Assembly: GCA_018881555.1 (NCBI GenBank)
Contig: JACAXG010000071.1
Coordinates: forward strand, 1,710,464 to 1,774,463
DNA: 64,000 nucleotides
Reading direction: 5' to 3'
Origin: Amblyornis subalaris
Taxonomy: Eukaryota > Chordata > Aves > Passeriformes > Ptilonorhynchidae
The notes under the pieces are model-generated. The model was given only the letters and a program-made list of their open reading frames with translations, ran no database searches and was not told where the DNA came from. Position 1 is the first letter of the stretch. The number at the start of each line of letters is the position of its first letter. Both the position numbers and the translations under genes were made by a program. Shown in pieces: positions 41,681-52,730 of this stretch.

Positions 41681-44007
41681 CAACTGTCTTGTTCTTGCTA
41701 CTTCAGTTGGAAGGTGGATCACAGATATTTAGTTCTTGATGCAGATATAACTCCAGGTGCTCTGGAAGGAAAGGTGCTGGCTGTGCCCCATTCCAAGGGA
41801 GCACAGAGCCTTATCCCAGGGTTAGGAGGGGACTGTGGGGGCTGCAGTGTGCTGTGGCTCGTTCTCCAGCCCCGAGCCTGTGGGAAGCAGCAGGGATGTG
41901 AGGCTGCNGATGGAGCAGCTCTTCTCTCTAGTGTGCTGATGAGCTCCCGGGGAGGATTTAATGAATGGAGCTTCTCTGATGGATGAGATAGGAAAAATTG
42001 CTAACCTGGGGAGGCGAAAAACACTGCCGGGCCATGCCACAGAGCGAGCCTGGCCCGGTGGCCCTTCAGGAGGGGATGGCTGCTGCCTGGGCCGGCTCCG
42101 GAGGGGAAGCACAGCCAGGGAAGGAGCTGGCTGGAGCCGCCACCGAGCCAGCTCTGGGATGCGCTAGCACAAAATCTGCACCGGGATGAGCCCCGGGAGG
42201 CTTTGCAGTGCCGCAGGCGGTGTGAGCGCTGCCAGGGAGGGCTGCGGGGCAGGCTCCCCTCGGGCTGCCCCGGCTGCTGCCCCGCCTCGCTCCCCGCCGC
42301 CGGCCGGGGAAGTACCTGCTCTCCTGCAGACAGGGAAGCTGTGTCCCTGTTCCCTCTGATATGGAATTCCCGCGGGGCCCGAGGCGAGCGGCACTGCTCT
42401 TCCAAGCCAAGCTTTGCTCCTGAGGCGAACTGGGATGGGTCCAAGGGCTTGTCTGGTTTCCTTTCTAGGTTTCCTCCCCTGTTTAGTGGGATTAATAACA
42501 CCTAAGGGTGTCAGAGTTAATTACTCATCAGGCTTCAAGCGCCCCNAAAAAACCCTGTGCCATCCATTGTTTGAGTTTACAAGGCTCTGCTGCCTCCTGA
42601 CTTCCAGAGCAGTGACTGAGGTCCCTCCTGTGACTTTGCTTTTTGAAGGACACGCACTGGGGCCCTCAAAAGACCCTACTGTGTCTACTGATGCCAGCAG
42701 GGATCACAGGAGGGAACCACAATGTTCTTAGGAGCAGTTTGATTTAGGAATTGCTCAAAGAGAAAGGATGTGACTCGTCCATGAGGCCCCTTGCTTTCAG
42801 GAGCAAACCAACCTTCAGCTGAAAACCTTGGGCCGAGCTGGAGTTTTATGTGGCCATCAGCAATCAGGACAGAGCTTGGGGCTTTAAGTGAGAAGGGTGG
42901 ATTTCCATCTCTGTGTTTGAACTGACACAACTGAATTTACTCAGTTTGGGACATTTTATCCAGATTTGAGCCACAGGATAAATATTCCTTTTTTGGTGTT
43001 GATACACCCAGTGTGAGCTGAAATAGGCACCTGCTGGGAAGAGTCCCTGGGTAGCCATGGATAAATCCAGTCAAGCATGGCTCAGAAAGGGATGGACAAG
43101 GCTGAGATACGTGGCCTCTGTGATCAGAAGCTTTTTCCCTGAAAAGCTTCATCTTAAATATCAATTCAGAGCCTTTATTTCCCTCCCAGCCCTGTTTCTA
43201 GAAAGCATCCCATAAAAATAGCTGTTCACTGAACAAATTCCTTCTGACACATAAACTGAAACCTGCTGTTGAGCCCTTTTGGGCTGGGGATTCAGCAAAG
43301 CTGGGATGTGTTGGGTTTTGCTTCTTTCATGCCAGGGAGGTTTAGTTCCAGCTGACCATGCTGAGTCAATCCGTCTGTGTTTGGTGGGAAGTGCAGTGCA
43401 CTGCCTGACACCTGCTGATGAGCTCAGCCAGGATTGTTTTACCTGTGGGAGGAGGAATTTCTGGAAGGGGGAATGCAGGAGGGAGCAGGAATGACTCCTG
43501 AGCACTCAGAGTCAAGCTGAACCTGTTCTGTGGGGTGCAGGTCCTGCTGAAGCACTGGAACAGTTGCTCGGATCACTGGTTTTGTGGGAGTAGGGAACTG
43601 AAGCTACCAACACATCCCTGAGGATTTTATTCCCAGACTTGCCGAGCTTATTAAGTGGCAGCAGTGGTAGGTTTGGATCCCTTGTGATCCAGGAGCCATG
43701 GAGGATGTGTGCTAGGAATGCATCCAGCTGACTGCAGGTGCCTCTTGAGGCTTTCGGTGTCTTGAATTTCAGGCCTTTTAGCAATGTGGGGAATTCGGGA
43801 GTGTTCCGTGGTGTGTGTGATGGATGCAGGAGNGGAAAGTGGGTATTCAGTGGGCCCTTTGGGATGGAGAACAGCGTGGATGGCTGTGCCTGGAGGAANT
43901 TTGGGTTTTGTTGCCTTAGACGGCTCCTTTTAGCCTTATATCCTGCGTCACTCCCACCCAGCATGATGGCAACTGTGTCCAGTGTCCAAATCTTTGCTGC
44001 CACATTC
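41681..44007. other. Intergenic DNA, nothing recognised
   Basis: About 2.3 kb of balanced, unique sequence with one GC-rich patch (about 42060-42310). No repeat or gene seen. Confidence 0.45.
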
Positions 44008-44310
44008 ATGGAACCANGGAATTGTTTGGATTGGAAGGAATCTCAAAGTCCGTTTTGTTCCACCCCCTGCCATGGTGGACAAAGCGACACCTTCCTCTAT
44101 CNCAAGTTGCTNNAAGCCCCATCCAACCTGGCCTTGGGCACTTCCAGGAATCCAGGGGTAGCCACAGNTTCTCCGGGTGACCTGTGCCAGGGCCTCCCCA
44201 CCCTGGAATACCCCCAGGAATATCGGGGTTCCTTCCCAATATCNCATCTAACCCCGCCCTCTGGCAGTGGGAAGCCATTCCCCTTGTGCCGTCACTCCGT
44301 GCCCTTGGAA
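44008..44310 (-). mobile_element. CR1 LINE 3' fragment, about 300 bp
   Basis: Antisense CR1 tail: GGAATTGTTTGGATTGGAAGG, CACCCCCTGCCATGG, AAGCCCCATCCAACCTGG, CTTGGGCACTTCCAGG, GACCTGTGCCAGGGCCTCC, then CCATTCCCCTTGTGCC and CGTGCCCTTGG. This is the longest CR1 piece in the window. It is diverged and contains six N bases. Confidence 0.92.
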
Positions 44311-45387
44311 ATATCACAGCAGGATGGGGAGGAAACTCTTGGGATGATAGCAAGGAACGAGAAGACCTCTAAATGCTGGCAGGCCCCTGCTGCCTGGCTG
44401 TTTGTGCCTTGTGCTTTTGGGCTTTCTGCTTTGGCTGCCAGGCTGGGGAGGTGTGGGGCAGGACAGGAACAGGCTGTGCTGGCCCCGTGCCGTGCCCGGG
44501 CTGGAGGAAGGAATGCTGATCCCTGCCAAGAGCGCTGCCAGTGCCGTGCTTTCCTAAGCAGAGCTGTTCCCAGGCATTGGCTTTGCTGCTTCTGGAGCAG
44601 CTGGTGCTTCCCAGCCCCTGCTTCGCTGGGGGTTCTCTTGCCTGGGGGGGATCCCAGCCTGTGGGTCCCACCCGTCTCGTGGCAGATTGCTCAGGGTGGG
44701 ATGTGACCTCCGTGTGACGCATCCCTGTGCTCCCAGACTGCAGCCTGGGGTTGGAGCGGCGGGCCCTGTCTGCCCCTTCTCCCCCGCCAGGGGTGCAGGA
44801 GGCTGGTCCAGGCGCTGGCTGTAAATCAGAACGCACGAGGAAGGCAATTCCGTGCGAGCGAAACCTGCCCTGGCCGAGCCCTGGGGGAGGGAGGAGAGCT
44901 CCGAGTGTCAAGGTGAGACGGAAGAGCAACAGAACGAGATTTAATTTCCTTCCCAATAATTTTCTCAAGCTGTATAAACTTTCCTTATTTAAAACAAATA
45001 GTCCCTGAAAACACGTTCTGTGTCAGTGGCCCTGTGAAAACACCCCCGGTCACAGCCTGTGCCTGTCCCTTGCTCNCAGCCCCAGCCAAGAGGCAGCAGT
45101 TTTACATTTTGCTCTATTAACTCGAGCTGTAAATTTCCTTGTGCAAAGTCTCCCAGGCTGTGGAATGAATTTAAGTAAACAGGGTGTACAATAATAGACT
45201 TGTGTTAGGGCAGGTTTTTCAAGTGGCCTGTAACTTTTGGGGTAGGTTGGTCTAAATCTGTCCCTGTTGTGGTGGAGAGAGCGTGAGTTTGTCCAGAAGG
45301 TGGAGGAAACCTGAGAAAAGGCCTTGGCTGGTAACAATCTCTGGATCCAGAGAAGAGCAAAGAATTCAGGGGAGAGAATCTCTTACC
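44311..45387. other. Intergenic DNA, nothing recognised
   Basis: Unique sequence. AT-rich near 44935-45000; otherwise unremarkable. Confidence 0.45.
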
Positions 45388-45470
45388 TGGCCCTCNGCAG
45401 AGGNGTTGGAATTAGGTGATCTTTAAGGTCTCTTCCAACACAAACNATTCTATAATCCTATTATTCCATT
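45388..45470 (+). mobile_element. CR1 LINE 3' fragment (short)
   Basis: GTTGGAATTAGGTGATCTTT, AAGGTCTCTTCCAACACAAAC and ATTCTATAATCCTATTATTCC are the last bases of a sense CR1 with its 3' ATTCTATG-type repeats degraded. Three N bases. Confidence 0.88.
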
Positions 45471-47799
45471 ATGTTTTTTGGTTCAAGACTTCCATAGTTA
45501 ATTTTTTCTCAGTGACAGAACCTGTGAGATGCTTGTAAGGACTCTAAGGTTTATTTTTTTCCCCTTGACCTACAATGCTGAATGCCCACTCTAAATTCAG
45601 TTTTGTTTGCTTTGGTGACTATAGGATCTGTTCCTTCTCAGAGTTATCCTTTTTGGGGAAAAAACAAGAGGAGTTTTTCCTATAAGCGTGATGGAAACCA
45701 NTATTCCATTTCAGGTTTGTGGGCATCGTTGCTCAGACTCCTGAAATTCTACCTGCTTGGTGTACAGATGTGCTGGATCCGTTTCTGTCTCGTATTGCCA
45801 AGGAACCAGAAGGGATTCTGGGGGTGTTATGAGGTGTTCATGTTTCCTGCTGCTCCAGGAAATCTCTGCTGTAAATGCAACCTACTTATCTCAGATTGTT
45901 CAATCCTCAGCTAAAACCAGGCTCAAGATTTAGAAGGCTGCAACGAGGAAAGACTGATCCCACTTCGCCAGCTAAGCAGTTCTCCTNCCTGATACTTCTG
46001 CAGTAGATTATTTTTCTCCCCGTGAACTTGCAGTTAAAATGCACATCTGTCTTTGAGTTGTCTTGTAAAGAGAACTTTATCACTAGATAAAAAGGAAAGG
46101 AACTTCTGGCTTGTAGGCAGCCCTTTCCTGAAAAAAAAAAAANAGAGAGTTGTAAGGAATAACTTGGCATAAAAGCCCACAAATGGGGGTTTCTTTTGAC
46201 TCCCCTGGGTTGGGTGATGCTGTCTGGTTATCCAGCCTTTCTCCAGCTGGCTCTTGTAAAACTGCAGCAAAGTGGTTCTGACTTGTGCTAAACTGGGGGG
46301 GGGGGAAAGGCAGGAAAACATCTTTAGGCCCTTATCCAGAACTCNGTAAAACCAATGGAAAACCTCGGAGTCCGCGGGATATTGGATCATTTCCAAAAGG
46401 TGGAAAACAGTGGAGAAAGGTTGAGCGCAGCTTGTGTTAGATCTAGAAGCCAAGGGAAATTCTCTGCTCCTGGGAAAGGAAGAAAAAAGTCTTGGCAAAA
46501 TCTGGATCTTTAGTGTTGGAGCAAGTGACTGACCCAAAATGGTAGAGGTTGAATTTATGGGATAGAAGGAGGATAAAGCCTTCTTTACTGGGGCAGCTTC
46601 TGAACTGGGAATTTCCTCTTGGTCTTTGTATCCTTTATTAGATAAGAGGAGAGTGACAGGGCTCGTGCTGCTGACGCAGCCTCTGCTGTGATACACCTAT
46701 TTCCTCTCTATAAAACAAATGTTTGCACCCAAAATTCCTTCCTTCCTCCCAGCAGTAGAGTGATCCTGCAACCAGGCTTAACCCANGTGTTCCTGTAGCC
46801 CCAAAAGACGTTTGGGACGTCTGTGGGACCGAGGGTCCTGGACCTGAGGTGTGACTGGCAGCAAAAGAACAAATTTACCCGGCTGAATGTAAAGACTTTT
46901 TTAGATAAAACCAAGTGTTTGCTTTGGCTTTCAGAAGCTNGGAGATACCTTGGATGGGGAACTGCCAGCTGGCTGCTCCCCAGCCACTGACTCAGAATGT
47001 AAAAGTGTTGTGTGAGTCCCTGTAGTTTTTCCCCCCTACTTCTCCACAAACTTTATAACTGGCTTATTTTTTTTTGTTTTGGAGAGGAGGAGGGAATTCT
47101 CATGGTTCTAAGCAAATCACAACTGACTCAGCCTAAGCCCAAGGGTAGAATGGCGAAGGCTTGATGGATTAAGTGTCCTGGAACAACTGGCTACACAGCT
47201 CTTTCTTGTTTTCTGGCTGTGAGGATCATCCTTTTGATCAGATCCTTTTCCCTGCCGCTTTCCGGGTTGTAAATCCAGATTAGTCATGGCAGGGTGGCAA
47301 ACCATTCATATGGAACAGGAGGTGGTCTCCGGGTGGTGGTTACACCCTGGTGGCCAGCTGGGGAAGCAAGGACACCTCGAGGCCTGTGAATTTGCTGTCG
47401 GGAAGGGTTGAGAGCCTGAGATCCTACAAAATCCATATTTCTGTAATCTGTTCTGAGATGTGTCTCTAACTGCTCTGCTTGACTGCCTGACTTCCAAGTT
47501 TTGCTCTAGGACTCAGACTTGTATCCTGAATTCAGGGGGGAAAAAAAGCTGTATTTTGGCTATTTACAATCTCCCCTGTCTACTTGACCTTCATTGCTTC
47601 CTGTCTGTGCTGCTTAAGTCACCCTTACCCTCAGGACTCACTGGATAACTGGGCTCTGAGAGCATTAGTCAGCTCCTCCTCATCCCTTGGGTGCTGGTGA
47701 TCTCTACTGGAAGTGAACTTCCTTGCTCCTCTGGCCATGCAGCAAACCGGGATGACTTTACAGACCTCTGGAACTGGGAAAACACACTGAGTGACTTAA
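45471..47799. other. Intergenic DNA, one isolated T-box half-site
   Basis: No gene or repeat. AGGTGTGA, a full T-box 8-mer, lies at 46847-46854, but a given 8-mer is expected about twice by chance in 64 kb on both strands. A G-run is at 46296-46304 and an A-run near 46132. Confidence 0.45.
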
Positions 47800-47872
47800 A
47801 ATCATAGAATCCCCAAGGCTGGAAGTCACCTTTAAGATCGAGTCCGACCACCAGCACTGCCACTGTAACCCG
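47800..47872 (-). mobile_element. CR1 LINE 3' fragment (different subfamily)
   Basis: Starts ATCATAGAATCCCCAAGGCT then GGAAGTCACCTTTAAGATCG, AGTCCGACCACC and CACTGCCACTGTAACC, an antisense CR1 tail of the CCAAGGTTGGAAAAGACCT type. Confidence 0.85.
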
Positions 47873-50800
47873 TTTTTAAGGACTTTGGGGACCATGAGGC
47901 TGTGAGTTGCTGACNCCAACAGGAGAAGGCAAAAGCTTGAATTGCAAGGGACAAAGCGTCCTGATTCTCAGTCAGTGTGCTCAGGGATGGGCACAGGAAC
48001 TCCACAACCCTTGACTGAGTTCCCTTACCAGCTGCCCCAGCTGTGTGTCAGAACAGGATTGTTTGGAAGGCCAGTTTGGGTTATACTTCCCCAAACTGCT
48101 TCTGCTGTGCTTCNAATGCAACAGCCACCACAAAATGCTCCCTGTCCGAAGGTGGTGACTTTGTAAAAGATGAGGTGACCACGCACAAATGAGTGCTATG
48201 TCCAAGCCTGAAAATGTTCTTTTCAGACAATGTTTTAAAGCAGTAAACTTACAAGAGAATGTGTTTGTCTTGAGGTCCTAAATGCAGAGCTAGCGAGTGA
48301 TGCTGTGTGAATGAGCAGATTTATTTGCAATAAAGCGATTTGCCTGATTAAGGCGGCTCATGAACAGAGCTGCTGCTTGGTGCACAGCTTCTGCCNGCAG
48401 CAGCCTTGCACCAGGGCTGGAATTGGCCTTGCCTCCATTGTTGCCAGTTGCAGGAATTCATCATCCACCTGTGCTCTGATTTACGTGTGTGTAAATCCCA
48501 GGTAAGTGCATTAGCATCAATAAAGCTGCTTGAATAGATCCCTATCTGCGCCGCTGCCGAAGACTTCTCCCGTTGCTGTTGGCTATGCAGGTGCAGGGAT
48601 GTGGTTGGCTTCAGCTGGGAAACACGAGGCCATCCAAGTGTGTGTCTAGCATGCAAACAAGAAAATGCTGAGCTCAAACCACAATGCTCATTTAAAAGGT
48701 GGTGGTGGGGGGTGGGGAGATGCTGTCAGGCTTTCAAGGGAAGATTTCTCTTTGCTGCCTTTAAATATTTGAACGGGCAGAGATTTTCTGGAGAATGTTT
48801 CACCTGGAAATATTTCCCTTGGAGGGGGAGAAAGTGTCCTGCTCCTTTGTGGTGGGCAGAGGAAGATGGGCTGGTTCCAGACAGGTTTTGATGACAAAGG
48901 TGGGAAGAAAAAAAGAGTGGGTTTTGTTCCTCATTTACCATCTCTGCCTTCACCGTACCTCTACCTTCACCAGCTNGATGAAGGGCACAGAACAGTAGCT
49001 TGCTTTTTTTGCAAATGTTTATCTTGTGGGGTTTTTATTACACAAACTGTGGACACTGGAAACACAGGGAGCAATGCTGAGGCCGTGAGGTGGAGCGGTG
49101 CCACCTTGCACTGGTGTATGTACTCTGAGTCAGTTGCCTTGTTGTGGCAGCAGCAATGAAAAGTCATCTCATTTGCCTGGGACAACTTTTTTCCAGGTAT
49201 CTTAGCCCTTGGAGAAGTTCTCCTGAGCTGGTGGCTATCAACCCAAAGCATCTGGGGCTGACAAAATGAACCACTTGTGATGCTGCTAAAGGCNCTCACA
49301 GATAAGTTATCCACACAATTTCTGAATCTCACTAACCTCTCTGTGACTGCAAGCTCCTGCTAAGGAGATCCTGGGATTTTTTTGGGGATCATTTGGCAAC
49401 CTCATGGGTTAAGGTGCAAAGCAGTATCAATTTGGATTGATTTTTGGAGTGTGGGAGGCAGCTTTACTGACTGAAACTTCTCCTGATTAGCAGAAACAGA
49501 AGGANTGGAAACAATGTTCAAGGGGAGACTTGTAGCATCCTACACTTTTTCACTGCTGGCCAGGTGTAGGGCTGGTGGCTGTGTGCCCTCAGCTGGGGAC
49601 AGTCTGGGCAGGAGGAAGGGAATGCCAGGCTCAGCCTCTGGGGACCCTGGGCACCATCTCGGCTGTGTCTGTGCAGAGCCATCGTGTCCTGCAGGTCTCC
49701 CCTTTGGCCAAATTCTCTTTACATTCAAACAGCTGTAAACGGTGAATTTCGAGGTGGATAGCCTGGCTCTGTTTTTTTACCACTGTTTTGTCGTGATGGT
49801 GACATGTCCCTCTGAGCTGGAAGCAAAAATGAGACAAAGTCAAGAATTTTAACCCCCAAACTAAGCCATGGCCCTCCCCGTGCCCTTCATCCCATGGAAA
49901 ACTGTAATACTCTCTTTGTGTGTTTTTGGGCTGCAACCTTTGCAGTTGGTGGTTCTTTAACATGAAGAAGGGTCGGGAAATGTCAGTTTGGATCTGATCC
50001 TCATTTACCTTCCCGGGGCCCCTGAAGCAACGTGTGCAGTAGTTGCAGTTCAGGTGTCTCATGTGCCTCTTTTTCATGAACAGGTTTCCCACCTGGGCCG
50101 TGTCTCCCATGGCAAAGCATAGCTGGAGGTCCCCATAGGGAATTCCGGCTGTTTTTCCCACAGGCTAATGCAAAGTACCACGGGGGATGGGAGGTGGGCA
50201 GGAAGCTGTCACACAGAGGGAAGCAGAGACCTTGTCTGCCTCTCCATTGGGAATGGCTTTTTGGTAATAATGCCAATAATGCCTCTTGATTTTATTTTTT
50301 TTTTTTCGTTTTGGGGGGGGGAATGTGTTGCAAACAGCTTCCCTTGGGGGCAGAGGGTGGAGCGGCTCTTGTGGAAATGCCACCTGTCCAGCGGTGTGAA
50401 GAAGGGGACTATTAAAACGAAGAATTCCTTTCCATCCCTGGTGCTCCCGTAGGTGTACCCAGGTTTTCTAAAAATAGGCTCCTCACGCTGCCTGAAATGG
50501 GCTGCCCCGGGCGCTTGACTCCGTGCAGCTCCCCTCCTCCTTCCNCTGCTTTTGAAGTCCAATGCTTATGGATGTTTTCGGGCTTATCGCAGACCCATCG
50601 CGACTGGCACCACTCCACTGTTCCAGGGCCCAGGGTTTTCTTTCTCAGCCTCCACCCATGCATGTTCCTCTCGGGAAGGGATCACGTGAAATCCTCCTCC
50701 TGCCGTAAAGGGGAGGCTGTCACTTCTCCGTGCCTCGGAGACTGTGCTTAGCATTTCTTTCACTGAGAATTTCCCACCGTCTGAAGGACCTCAGACACAG

Positions 50801-50998
50801 GCTGTGCCCTTGATCTCGGCAGTTCCCGTGACAGACTCGTTCTTGTGGCCTTTAGTCTCTGCACCGAGCCCTCAAGCCCGTCCTGAGGGGCTGGATGAGC
50901 TTGTGAAGGGGATGGTGTTTCCAGGAGTCCTCCTGTTTTAAGTGTTTCCCCGCCAGAGATCACAGGGAGANGAAAACTCACTCTTGATACCTGCTGAG
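47873..50998. other. Intergenic DNA, nothing recognised
   Basis: About 3.1 kb of balanced unique sequence with occasional N bases; a T/G-run near 50290-50322. No gene. Confidence 0.45.
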
Positions 50999-51137
50999 AT
51001 AGAATCGCAGNATCATGGAATTGTTTGGGTTGGAAGGGGCCTTAAAGATAATCNAGTTCCAACTCCCCTGCCACGGGCAGGGACACCTTATAGATTTCCG
51101 CCGGATTTAAGGGACACCTTCCACCAGATTTAAGGAG
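50999..51137 (-). mobile_element. CR1 LINE 3' fragment with internal duplication
   Basis: Antisense CR1 tail: ATAGAATCGCAG, ATCATGGAATTGTTTGGGTT, GGAAGGGGCCTTAAAGATAA, CCCCTGCCACGGGCAGGGACACC. After GGGACACCTT a short segment (GATTT...GGATTTAAGGGACACCTTCC) is repeated, giving two copies of GGGACACCTT about 30 bp apart. Confidence 0.9.
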
Positions 51138-52579
51138 TTGTTGCGCCATCAGCAGCACCAGCAGCTGGAGGTGTCCTGTACCNACTTTGTTTTTAGTGGG
51201 GCACATTAGGGACTGATCTGGGTGGGGAAACAACCTGGCAGGAGGAAAGAACACTTGGAAAAGCTGGCTGTGTCCGTGGCAGGGCCCTGTGGGTGTGAGG
51301 CGTTGACACCAGGAAAACGGAGACGGAACAACTGCGGGACTCTGAGAGATCCGTGCTCAAAGACGTGGGCTGGGCGCGCATGTGAGCGCTGCGAGCCTCA
51401 CCACGGACTGCTGGGGGCTGGGAAAACACAGTGGGAAAGACGTGTGGGCCCTGCTGTGGCTGCCAGGTGTGGCCTGTGGTTGGTTCTGGCTCAAGGCACG
51501 GTGCTGCTCTCACCCTGGGCCTGGCTGCCGCAGCTGGGCCTGACTTAGGGGGGCTGTGTCATAAATAGGATTTCAAGGGGTGGAGGGAACTGGTTTGTGC
51601 ACCCCTGTGGGCTTCCAGCTGAGGCCTGCAGGGGTGTGCAGCTCCAGTGGAGCGCGGGAGCTGGGACATGTGGGGTGGCCACAGCTTGGAAAGATCTGTC
51701 GGGAATGGTTGTGCCCTTCCCGCTGTTTATCCGCAGATCCAGGTCCTGGCCAGCAGGGCTGAGTCAGTCCCTGTTTGTGTGGAAAGCTGCCCAGGCTGGC
51801 AGCGGGATCGTGGTGCTGCCTTGGGAAGGGAATGTGGCTGAACGGGAGCTGCTCCTCCACCTTGCACCCAGCACGGATTAAGCCTGGCAGAGGGGCTGGA
51901 AAAAGGGTCCCTGGCCTGGAGAGGGTTTCCCCACACCTGACACTCTGATCCAAGTGTGGCTGCCAGGCCCTGCACACCAAGGTGTACAAGGCATCCCCTG
52001 TGAAGCCTTNCCAGCAGGTTCCTACCAGGAAAATTTCATTTGAGGAAGAATTCTGTGGGGTTTCTTCAAAAGTCTTGCAGAGACAGGAATAGAGTAGAAC
52101 AGACAGGGAAAGAGTTCATGTGCAGGACCTTTTTAGAGGGACAATGTTTCATTCAGGTATTCCATAGGGAAAGGGACATCCCTGCAGTGTCACAACAAAT
52201 CCCACAGNTACCTGTGAGAAAAACTCACCTGTAGGGAATGTGCAGGTGTAGATGGACCCAAATCTTGCTGAATTTCAATGCTTTGTGGCATCCATGCTGC
52301 TCCAGGTGTGTGTCCATGGATTGCCACACTTGGATAACCACGCCAGGCCCCATTGCTGTGTCTGCCCTGTGTGGTTATAGGGATGTCTGTGGGGTTTAAA
52401 CCCCTCTCCTGTTCGGGGGGTGGTGCTGACTGACTTTGCAGGGGTGTCATTGCTGTTAGTTGTTGAGGAGACTGTAAAATTCACAAATGTGCTCAGAAAC
52501 AGTTTGTCTTCCTAAGAGCTTTGCTCCCTGGGTCAGGCTCCCCGATAACATCAGTGTCTGTGCTCGGGGAAGGATGTAT

Positions 52580-52730
52580 TTTGGTGGCTGGTGCACTGCA
52601 AACAAGACAGATAAATAATAGCANTCCATGTAGACAGAGGTAATTAAAGTGACAGCCCCACTGACAAATAGCTGAGTAAATGGATGGGGCGATTTGCTAA
52701 TGAAATGAGGATAAACGGATATATGGACAT
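52580..52730. promoter_or_regulatory. Candidate regulatory segment
   Basis: GACAGATAAATAATAGC (GATA), GAGGTAATTAAAGTGACAGC (homeodomain plus TALE cores in 20 bp), GACAAATAGCTGAG and TTTGCTAATGAAATGAGG. Unique sequence; enhancer-like by composition only. Confidence 0.3.

Noticed and set aside
44256..44269. CTCF-like 12/14 match on the minus strand
   Set aside because: It lies inside a degraded CR1 tail and lacks the CC end of the motif, so it was not added to the CTCF set.
46847..46854. Isolated perfect T-box 8-mer AGGTGTGA
   Set aside because: About two such 8-mers are expected by chance in 64 kb on both strands; no cluster around it.
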